A stretch of 39,794 bases of DNA from an uncultured Dorea sp. GTDB taxonomy: Bacteria > Bacillota > Clostridia > Lachnospirales > Lachnospiraceae. Positions 34,576-39,794 of the stretch are shown piece after piece. The position numbers and the translations under genes are program-made. The notes under the pieces are model-generated. The model had not been told where the DNA came from. It made no database searches and saw only the letters and a program-made list of their open reading frames with translations. The first letter of the stretch is position 1. Each line of letters begins with the position of its first letter. The stretch covers positions 1 to 39,794 of the forward strand of contig CAJUAM010000028.1 in the NCBI GenBank assembly GCA_910584615.1, given 5' to 3'.

Positions 34576-35963
34576 TGGCTGATGTATTAAAGAGAGTGCC
34601 TGTCAGAGAACAGGATGCAAAGGAAAGAGCAAAAAACTTCGAAGAAGTCTGCTACGGCTACAATAAAGAAGAAGCTATGGAAGAGGCTGCACGCTGCATC
34701 AACTGTAAGAATGCAAAGTGTATCACAGGCTGTCCGGTTGCTATCAATATCCCGGGATTTATCTCTCAGGTAAAGGAAGGCAATATTGAGGAGGCTTATA
34801 AGGTGATCGGAGAATCTTCTGCATTGCCGGCAATCTGCGGGCGGGTATGTCCTCAGGAATCCCAGTGTGAGTGTAAATGTATCCGCGGTATCAAGGGTGA
34901 TCCGGTATCTATCGGAAAGCTTGAGAGATTTGTTGCGGATTATGCGTTAGAGCATGATATCAAGCCTGTAAAAGCTGAAAAGACTAACGGACACAAGGTG
35001 GCGGTAATAGGTTCCGGTCCGTCCGGCCTTACCTGTGCGGGCGACCTTGCAAAGCTTGGTTATGAGGTGACGGTGTTTGAGGCGCTCCATGAACTTGGCG
35101 GGGTACTGGTATATGGAATCCCAGAGTTCCGTCTTCCAAAAGAGAAGGTTGTAAAGAAAGAGATTGAAAAGGTAAAAGAGCTTGGCGTTAAATTTGAGAC
35201 CAATGTAGTCATCGGAAAATCCACTACTATTGATCAATTGATGGAAGAAGAAGACTTTGAAGCTGTATTTATTGGTTCAGGCGCAGGGCTTCCAATGTTC
35301 ATGGGTATTCCGGGAGAGACTGCGAACGGCGTATTCTCTGCCAATGAATACCTGACACGCAGCAACCTGATGAAAGCTTTTGATGATGCTTATGATACTC
35401 CGATCGCTGCAGGTAAGAAAGTAGCAGTTGTCGGTGGGGGTAATGTAGCTATGGACGCTGCAAGAACCGCCCTCCGTCTCGGAGCAGAGGTACATATCGT
35501 ATACCGCAGAAGCGAAGCTGAGCTTCCTGCAAGAGTAGAAGAAGTCCACCATGCCAAAGAAGAGGGAGTGATCTTTGATCTTCTTACTAATCCAAAGGAA
35601 ATCCATGTGGATGAAAATGGATGGGTAAAAGGTATGACTGTTATTAAGATGGAGCTTGGCGAACCGGATGCTTCCGGAAGAAGACGCCCTGTTGAGATTC
35701 CAGGCTCTGAATATGAGATTGAGCTTGATACCGTTATCATGTCTCTTGGAACTTCTCCGAATCCACTGATCGCATCTACTACGAAGGGGCTTGAGACTAA
35801 CAGGAGAAGATGTATCGTAGCAGAAGAAGAGAACGGTCAGACTTCGAAAGCGGCTGTATTCGCAGGCGGCGATGCTGTTACAGGAGCGGCGACTGTTATC
35901 CTTGCAATGGGAGCGGGAAAAGCGGGTGCAAAAGGAATCCATGAACTTTTGAGCCAGAAGTAA
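34575..35963 (+). CDS. nfnB: NADH-dependent ferredoxin:NADP+ oxidoreductase, subunit B (GltD-like)
   Basis: 462-aa flavoprotein of the glutamate synthase small-chain family. The N-terminal domain carries cysteines for two [4Fe-4S] clusters (C41, C44, C49, C53 and C88, C92, C98/C100, C102); an FAD site GSGPSGLTCAGDLA starts near residue 146, and a second nucleotide site VVGGGNVAMDAARTALRLGA lies near residue 290. Without a large GltB gene next to it, and with the partner nfnA overlapping, it is best read as NfnB, often annotated as gltA in Clostridia. The complex balances NADPH for biosynthesis against NADH and ferredoxin of fermentation. Confidence 0.93.
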   Translation: MADVLKRVPVREQDAKERAKNFEEVCYGYNKEEAMEEAARCINCKNAKCITGCPVAINIPGFISQVKEGNIEEAYKVIGESSALPAICGRVCPQESQCECKCIRGIKGDPVSIGKLERFVADYALEHDIKPVKAEKTNGHKVAVIGSGPSGLTCAGDLAKLGYEVTVFEALHELGGVLVYGIPEFRLPKEKVVKKEIEKVKELGVKFETNVVIGKSTTIDQLMEEEDFEAVFIGSGAGLPMFMGIPGETANGVFSANEYLTRSNLMKAFDDAYDTPIAAGKKVAVVGGGNVAMDAARTALRLGAEVHIVYRRSEAELPARVEEVHHAKEEGVIFDLLTNPKEIHVDENGWVKGMTVIKMELGEPDASGRRRPVEIPGSEYEIELDTVIMSLGTSPNPLIASTTKGLETNRRRCIVAEEENGQTSKAAVFAGGDAVTGAATVILAMGAGKAGAKGIHELLSQK

Positions 35964-35987
35964 TATGATCATTTATTTAAAGATATC

Positions 35988-36025
35988 AAAAAAGTGCTGC
36001 GGCAGTGATTGCGCAGCACTTTTTT
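35988..36025. terminator. Bidirectional terminator between nfnB and the YitT-like gene
   Basis: A perfect 14-bp stem (AAAAAAGTGCTGCG at 35988-36001 with CGCAGCACTTTTTT at 36012-36025). The A-run on one side and T-run on the other serve both converging genes. Confidence 0.88.
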
Positions 36026-36066
36026 GAGAGTATCTGTTATATACGCGGTTATCAAAATGAGAGAGA

Positions 36067-36636
36067 TTATTTCCCGTATTTTTGCAGGAGGTTTAATGTC
36101 AGCGACTGGATTGCTGTAAAACCGATACCATACAGTACAGACAACAGTCCAAACACAGCAGAACCTGTAAGAAGTACAAGGATATTGATGATTCCCATGG
36201 TGAAAGCGATATTGACCTTAGGATTCTTTTGGTTGAGGATCAATGCGATGATGTCAAAGCTTATGGCAGTTGATCTTGCATTGATGCACAGATAATATCC
36301 AGCTCCCACAAGTGTACCTGCTATGACTGCGCAGACAGGAAGCGGCAGGTCAAGAGAGACTCCAAAACTGTGGAAAAGTGTAAACAATACGAGATAGCAG
36401 GCGCAGCTTAAAATGCTTCCCATAAAAAACTCTTTTCCGAGGAAACAAAGACATAATAATAACAGTAATATGGTGATCAGATTAACAAATATGGAAATAT
36501 CTATATGACACAGCCTTTCAAGGATCAAGGAGAAACTTGTGATGCCTCCATTGATGATCTCATTCGGAACAGTAATAAATGCGTAAGTCCCGGTGATCAG
36601 GACATTGCCCAGTATAATGCTGATGATCCGTTTCAT
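36067..36636 (-). CDS. YitT/YczE-type integral membrane protein, short form
   Basis: 189-aa membrane protein with five or six hydrophobic segments and the N-terminal pattern of the YitT family (ILGNVLITGTYAFITVPNEIINGGITSFSLIL in short pieces: NVLITGTYAF, then NGGITSFS). It lacks the cytosolic DUF2179 domain of full-length YitT, so it is a short form comparable to YczE. The ATG at 36636 follows GGAGG; an upstream TTG at 36648 would lie inside that site. A strong promoter is present on this strand. The transported substrate, if any, is unknown. Confidence 0.8.
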   Translation of the reverse strand: MKRIISIILGNVLITGTYAFITVPNEIINGGITSFSLILERLCHIDISIFVNLITILLLLLCLCFLGKEFFMGSILSCACYLVLFTLFHSFGVSLDLPLPVCAVIAGTLVGAGYYLCINARSTAISFDIIALILNQKNPKVNIAFTMGIINILVLLTGSAVFGLLSVLYGIGFTAIQSLTLNLLQKYGK

Positions 36637-36680
36637 AAATACCTCCAAATAACAGAACTTTAAAAAATCTGCCGATATTT

Positions 36681-36709
36681 ATCATAGGACAGCTTAAAAT
36701 AAATGTCAA
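36681..36709 (-). promoter_or_regulatory. Sigma-A promoter of the YitT-like gene
   Basis: On the minus strand a perfect TTGACA (36709-36704), a 17-base spacer and TATGAT (36686-36681). Confidence 0.75.
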
Positions 36710-36731
36710 TGTATAAGGAATATTAATAATC

Positions 36732-37211
36732 ATGAAAATTACTATTATCAGTGTAGGGAAGATAAAAGAAAAATATTTAAGGGATGCCATTTCAGAATAC
36801 GCGAAACGGCTTGGCAAATACTGCAAACTGGAATTGATCGAAACTGCTGACGAAAAAACGCCTGATCATGCCAGCAGCACACAAAAAGATCTGATCCGTG
36901 CCAGAGAAGCGGAAAGGATCTTAAAACATGTACGGGAGGGCGCTTATATCATCACACTGGAGATTGAAGGGAAGGAACTTTCATCGGAAAAACTGGCAGA
37001 AAAAATCGAAACTCTTGGAATACAGGGGAACAGCCATATCATCTTTATCATAGGCGGCTCTATCGGTCTTGGAGAAGATGTGCTGGATAAGTCAGACTTT
37101 GCACTGAGTTTTTCTAAAATGACATTTCCCCACCAGCTTATGAAGGTGATACTTTTGGAACAGATATACAGAAGTTTCAGGATCATAAATGGAGAACCAT
37201 ATCATAAGTAA
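36732..37211 (+). CDS. rlmH: 23S rRNA (pseudouridine1915-N3)-methyltransferase RlmH
   Basis: 159-aa SPOUT-class methyltransferase acting on helix 69 of 23S rRNA in assembled 70S ribosomes. The SAM-binding knot shows as FIIGGSIGLG (residues 105-114), and the C-terminus FSKMTFPHQLMKVILLEQIY followed by RSFRIINGEPYHK is the conserved family end. Length is exactly standard. The gene has its own terminator. The 3' end of rlmH is the integration site of staphylococcal SCC elements, and here an accessory-looking cluster begins right behind it. Confidence 0.97.
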   Translation: MKITIISVGKIKEKYLRDAISEYAKRLGKYCKLELIETADEKTPDHASSTQKDLIRAREAERILKHVREGAYIITLEIEGKELSSEKLAEKIETLGIQGNSHIIFIIGGSIGLGEDVLDKSDFALSFSKMTFPHQLMKVILLEQIYRSFRIINGEPYHK

Positions 37212-37266
37212 AGGCGAAAAGAAACGGATGTTCTTGGGAATAAAAGAGAATAAGAGTTATATTTTT

Positions 37267-37302
37267 AACCCCATGGGAGTTTGAGGCTTCCATGGGGTTT
37301 TT
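37267..37302 (+). terminator. Rho-independent terminator after rlmH
   Basis: AACCCCATGG at 37267-37276 pairs perfectly with CCATGGGGTT at 37290-37299, followed by a T-run. Confidence 0.88.
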
Positions 37303-37338
37303 ACTGTTCGTGACAATAAAGTTCTTACAACGTAGGTT

Positions 37339-37620
37339 TTATTGCAGAGTCTGTGTTTCTTCTGGCGGGATATATTCTATCAAATCAGTCAGATTACACT
37401 CTAATACATAACACAGGCGTTTCAGAATATCAATATCCAGACGTTGTATCTTGTTATCCCTGTAATTTCTTAATTGTGTTCTCTGCATTTCTGTGCGAAA
37501 GGATAACTGATTAAGAGAAATGTTTTTTTCTTCTAATATTTCAGCTAAGTGAATTTTTATATCGCCATAACCATCTGAACTGACAGGAAGCTGGCGTAAA
37601 GGATTTTCTTTCTTGGGCAT
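37339..37620 (-). CDS. XRE-type helix-turn-helix regulator
   Basis: 93-aa DNA-binding protein. The HTH_XRE domain spans roughly residues 22-80 (IKIHLAEILEEKNISLNQLS, then the recognition segment around MQRTQLRNYRDN, then LDIDILKRLCYVLECNLTDLIEYIPPEE). The first 20 residues are a charged, Pro-containing extension. The domain resembles small regulators found in mobile elements and toxin-antitoxin or phage modules. GGAGGTG precedes the ATG. It is divergent from the 538-aa gene, with the two promoters overlapping, so it is a good candidate for the local repressor. Confidence 0.88.
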   Translation of the reverse strand: MPKKENPLRQLPVSSDGYGDIKIHLAEILEEKNISLNQLSFRTEMQRTQLRNYRDNKIQRLDIDILKRLCYVLECNLTDLIEYIPPEETQTLQ

Positions 37621-37639
37621 GGCGGCACCTCCGGTTTTT

Positions 37640-37668
37640 ATTATATTTTAACCAGAATTTAATTGTAA
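37640..37668 (-). promoter_or_regulatory. Promoter of the XRE regulator gene
   Basis: On the minus strand TTACAA (37668-37663), a 17-base spacer and a perfect TATAAT (37645-37640). The -35 occupies the same six base pairs as the -35 of the opposite promoter. Confidence 0.6.
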
Positions 37669-37691
37669 GATTGAGAGTTGTATGGTATATT
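37663..37691 (+). promoter_or_regulatory. Promoter of the 538-aa protein gene
   Basis: TTGTAA at 37663-37668, 17 bases, TATATT at 37686-37691. An alternative pairing is TTGAGA at 37671-37676 with TATATG at 37694-37699. The AT-rich palindromic stretch at 37684-37712 covers the -10 and start region and could be the operator of the XRE protein. Confidence 0.5.
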
Positions 37692-37762
37692 TATATATGG
37701 GGTATATATATGCTCAATATAAAGTAAGAGGTTTACAGGAAAAAGATAAAGGAGATTTGAGT

Positions 37763-39379
37763 ATGTTAATGAATGAGTTGTTGGAAAAGGAAAGTCATTG
37801 CGTGGAATATTCATGTTCTGTTGGGGCTGTCAATATTCCGAAAGAGAGAAATCTATATACGGTTCTTCGGAGAAAATACAGCAATCTGGCAAAAGAAGCT
37901 GTTTCACAGTTTTCTGCTCTTTATGACAGCTATACGAATTGCGATGATATTCTGCGGAAATCTTCTTCTGACTTTCAAAAGAGTATCTGTCCTGTGATTG
38001 ATGAAATCAAGAAAGAGCTTATCAGTATTGAACGTTATGATTGGGACTATGACACGATTTATCAGTATGCAAATGAACATGGATATCTGAATCCCTTTTA
38101 TGAGGCTTCGGATTCTGTCTGTGATAAAATCATTTCTGTAAATGAAGACCTGGAGGCACAGAAACAATATCGTCAGGAGCGGAAAGATAATCGTGCCAGA
38201 TGGGAAGGCGGCAGTTTTGGCGGTACGGTTGTAGACAACTATGCACATCAGGCAGAACTGGGAATGATGAACATTGCAGAAGGTATAGGACACAGTATAT
38301 GGAACGCCGGAGCAAATTCCGTCAGCAAAATGGTGGCAAATTCAGAACTGAAACAGATATTTGCAGACACGAAAACAAGGACAGTTATTGAGAAGGGCGT
38401 TTTTGAAGCGGCATTTGCTCTGCATCATGTATTGATAAAACTTATTTCAGACGCAAGGCAGGAAACGCTTTGGAGTATACCGTCTGAAAACGATATAGCG
38501 ACAGCACAAAGACTTTTGAATAACATAAAAAGCGGCGCAGTTCCAAAAGAGAAAGTAAATCAAATCTATCAGGAAATTTTGGCACTGAATCCATATAATC
38601 TGGAACTGTTTGAAAATATGCTTTCTGTATTCGGAGATGAAAGCGGAGAACTGGGAACACTGGCAGATTATTATGGCGTTGCCCTGCAGGATTCCAAAGA
38701 CCGTCAGGCACTCCGATATGTAAAAGATATTCAGGGAGAAACCGAAGAAGATTCCGTAAAAGCAAAGGAAAAGCTGATTGAATATTGCGGGACTTTAAGT
38801 CTGCCTGTTACAGACGAACTGGATTGTATGAAATATATCAATCAAAGACTGGAAGACTTTGACCTGCAGTATCGGACAGTGGATGGCGTTGTCTGTTCTA
38901 CCAGAGACTCTGCTGATTTCGCCCGTGAAGAGTTACAGGCATTACAGGCTTTCTTTGGCGAGATTGCGCCACCTACGTCTGAATCGCTGCTTGACTACGA
39001 GGCTGATTTATTGGAAAGAAGAACAGAGTTTGAAGAGCGGTTTTGTTCCGAATTAAAGCAGAAGTATTTAGACAAGATAAACGGATACTTATCTGATTTT
39101 GACAAAAAATTCTGTACGACAGGACTGCTGAAAAAAGTAGACCGCAAGCAGGCCGGAAAAGACAGACTGTTAAAGGCAATGAAAAAAGCGGACACTTCAT
39201 CTCTGGAAAAAATTGAGGAGGTCAGAAAGAGTATAGAGGAGCTATTGCCGAAACTTGGGTTAGTCCAGGAGGATACAGCCGAAGCAGTTCAATATCTGGA
39301 AAAGCAGAAGGATAAAATCTTAAACCCGAAAAGCGGAATGGATATGATAAAAGGGCTTGGAAAGCTGTTCAAAAAATAA
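37763..39379 (+). CDS. Large helical protein of unknown function
   Basis: 538-aa protein that I cannot place in a family. The ATG at 37763 is chosen because GGAG lies 9 bases before it; in-frame starts from 37682 lie in the promoter region. It has no signal peptide and no clear membrane helix. Residues 1-145 are charged helices with aromatic patches (RYDWDYDTIYQYANEHGYLN near 91-110). Residues 149-190 form a Gly/Ala/Asn-rich segment (WEGGSFGGTVVD, then MNIAEGIGHSIWNAGANSV). A helical region follows with a TPR-like block (YQEILALNPYNLELFENMLS) around a FGDESGELGTLADYYG motif. The last 150 residues are coiled-coil-like and end in a basic amphipathic tail (MDMIKGLGKLFKK). It is the first gene of a set including two small ORFs. 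Confidence 0.8.
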   Translation: MLMNELLEKESHCVEYSCSVGAVNIPKERNLYTVLRRKYSNLAKEAVSQFSALYDSYTNCDDILRKSSSDFQKSICPVIDEIKKELISIERYDWDYDTIYQYANEHGYLNPFYEASDSVCDKIISVNEDLEAQKQYRQERKDNRARWEGGSFGGTVVDNYAHQAELGMMNIAEGIGHSIWNAGANSVSKMVANSELKQIFADTKTRTVIEKGVFEAAFALHHVLIKLISDARQETLWSIPSENDIATAQRLLNNIKSGAVPKEKVNQIYQEILALNPYNLELFENMLSVFGDESGELGTLADYYGVALQDSKDRQALRYVKDIQGETEEDSVKAKEKLIEYCGTLSLPVTDELDCMKYINQRLEDFDLQYRTVDGVVCSTRDSADFAREELQALQAFFGEIAPPTSESLLDYEADLLERRTEFEERFCSELKQKYLDKINGYLSDFDKKFCTTGLLKKVDRKQAGKDRLLKAMKKADTSSLEKIEEVRKSIEELLPKLGLVQEDTAEAVQYLEKQKDKILNPKSGMDMIKGLGKLFKK

Positions 39380-39402
39380 ACTTGCGGACAAAAGGAGAAA
39401 TC

Positions 39403-39552
39403 ATGAAGAAGATACTGTTGATTCTTGCGGCAGTCGTCGGAATAGTGGTTCTTGTATGGCTGTTATCTTATGTGATTGGATTTTTATGGGAACTGTTTTG
39501 GGTGGTGGCAGCAATTTCCGGCATTGTATATATGGTTAAGAAATTCGGATAA
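39403..39552 (+). CDS. 49-aa two-helix membrane peptide
   Basis: Small ORF with an AAAGGAG site 6 bases before its ATG, 23 bases after the 538-aa gene. Two hydrophobic segments (about residues 4-22 and 24-44) flanked by a basic start (MKK) and a basic end (KKFG) suggest a hairpin with both ends in the cytosol. Tryptophans lie at positions 19, 29 and 33. I know no named family. Its tight spacing to the gene upstream supports co-translation and a partner role, for example as membrane anchor or effector. Confidence 0.7.
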   Translation: MKKILLILAAVVGIVVLVWLLSYVIGFLWELFWVVAAISGIVYMVKKFG

Positions 39553-39610
39553 AAGAATTTATATGTATGTCAGTACAGAGAAATAAATATTTGGAAAGGA
39601 GGTGAAGGTC

Positions 39611-39739
39611 ATGCGTTGGAAATGTAAAAATTGTGGAAAAACGGCTGTAACAAATTCGGAAAGTGCAAAACCGACTAATGGAATTTGCAAAAAAGATAAA
39701 AACGGAAATGTGAAACAGCATGTTTGGGTGAAGGCTTAA
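39611..39739 (+). CDS. 42-aa zinc-ribbon peptide
   Basis: Small ORF preceded by a very strong GGAAAGGAGGTGAAGG ribosome binding site. The sequence contains C5-x2-C8 followed by C26 and then H37 in HVW, a likely 3-Cys/1-His zinc site, with several lysines and no hydrophobic segment. It follows the membrane peptide after 58 bases. Too small for a reliable family call; nucleic-acid or protein binding is the general expectation for such ribbons. Confidence 0.65.
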   Translation: MRWKCKNCGKTAVTNSESAKPTNGICKKDKNGNVKQHVWVKA

Positions 39740-39781
39740 TGACATTTTGAAATACATATTATTACCCTGAAATCATGTAGA

Positions 39782-39794
39782 AAGGGGTGATATA
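39782..39794 (+). promoter_or_regulatory. Ribosome binding site of a gene beyond the window
   Basis: AAAGGGGTGATATA lies at the very end of the window, about 45 bases after the zinc-ribbon peptide. It looks like the Shine-Dalgarno of a further gene of the same cluster whose start codon is just outside. Confidence 0.5.

Noticed and set aside
33688..35963. Glutamate synthase small chain or sulfide dehydrogenase as the name of this pair
   Set aside because: No GltB gene accompanies the GltD-like protein, and the overlapping FAD/2Fe-2S subunit with its cysteines fits NfnAB better; sulfide dehydrogenase is an older name for the same type of complex.
36005..36295. A 96-codon plus-strand frame after nfnB
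   Set aside because: It starts in the bidirectional terminator and runs antisense to the end of the YitT-like gene, which has a promoter, ribosome binding site and family pattern.
37212..39794. Complete mobile element with integrase and attachment sites
   Set aside because: No recombinase, transposase or second attachment repeat is visible before the window ends.
1..39794. tRNA, rRNA, IS elements
   Set aside because: The intergenic gaps are short and I recognise no tRNA-like fold with a CCA end, no rRNA sequence and no transposase frame.

Overview
The window reads as a chromosomal segment of an anaerobic, low-to-mid GC Firmicute of the Clostridia, most likely a Lachnospiraceae-type gut bacterium. 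The basis is the Gram-positive style Shine-Dalgarno sites and sigma-A promoters, lipoprotein and secreted-protein signals, the linkage yceD-rpmF ... plsX-acpP-rnc-smc-ftsY, Rex, the electron-bifurcating NfnAB pair, formate-tetrahydrofolate ligase, and the TepA-FtsK/SpoIIIE neighbourhood. The assignment is from gene content only; no species is claimed.

Layout. 1-3510: a leader region, then a three-gene ABC importer (permease, ATPase, lipoprotein solute receptor of the NMT1/SsuA type). 3727-4443: yceD (DUF177) and rpmF with a clear promoter and terminator. 4650-6314: a lone chemoreceptor with its own promoter and terminator, sitting between rpmF and plsX. 6478-13100: plsX, acpP, rnc, smc, ftsY (lipid synthesis, RNA processing, chromosome condensation, SRP receptor). 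13172-17250: threonine ammonia-lyase, type II NADP-isocitrate dehydrogenase, a cysteine-motif flavoprotein and a secreted protein. 17344-19320 (minus): an ABC-F protein, divergent from rex. 19464-25771: rex, bifunctional NAD(P)HX repair enzyme, alr, mazF without a visible antitoxin, a CBS/CorC protein, a YebC-family regulator and a protein ending in a CFI-box-like domain. 25784-32016: an O-acetylhomoserine sulfhydrylase-type enzyme, TepA/ClpP-like protease, FtsK/SpoIIIE and Fhs. 32039-33478: a membrane protein with zinc ribbon, tandem repeats, TPR and chitobiase-type modules. 33688-35963: nfnA-nfnB. 36067-37211: YitT-like membrane protein (minus) and rlmH.

From 37212 to the end the character changes from conserved housekeeping to an apparent accessory cluster directly behind rlmH: an XRE-type repressor transcribed leftward, and divergently a 538-aa protein of no family I recognise, a 49-aa two-helix membrane peptide and a 42-aa zinc-ribbon peptide, with another ribosome binding site at the window edge. 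The divergent promoters appear to share one -35 region beside an AT-rich palindromic stretch. This is my best candidate for an undescribed system; its function is unknown and the window cuts it off.

Other points worth a second look are an extracellular CZB-like zinc-binding domain in the chemoreceptor, the antitoxin-less mazF behind alr, a terminator-like hairpin that contains the ribosome binding site of tepA, a palindromic leader in front of ftsK, and the 15-18 residue tandem repeat protein. I see no rRNA, tRNA, CRISPR array or insertion sequence in the window.
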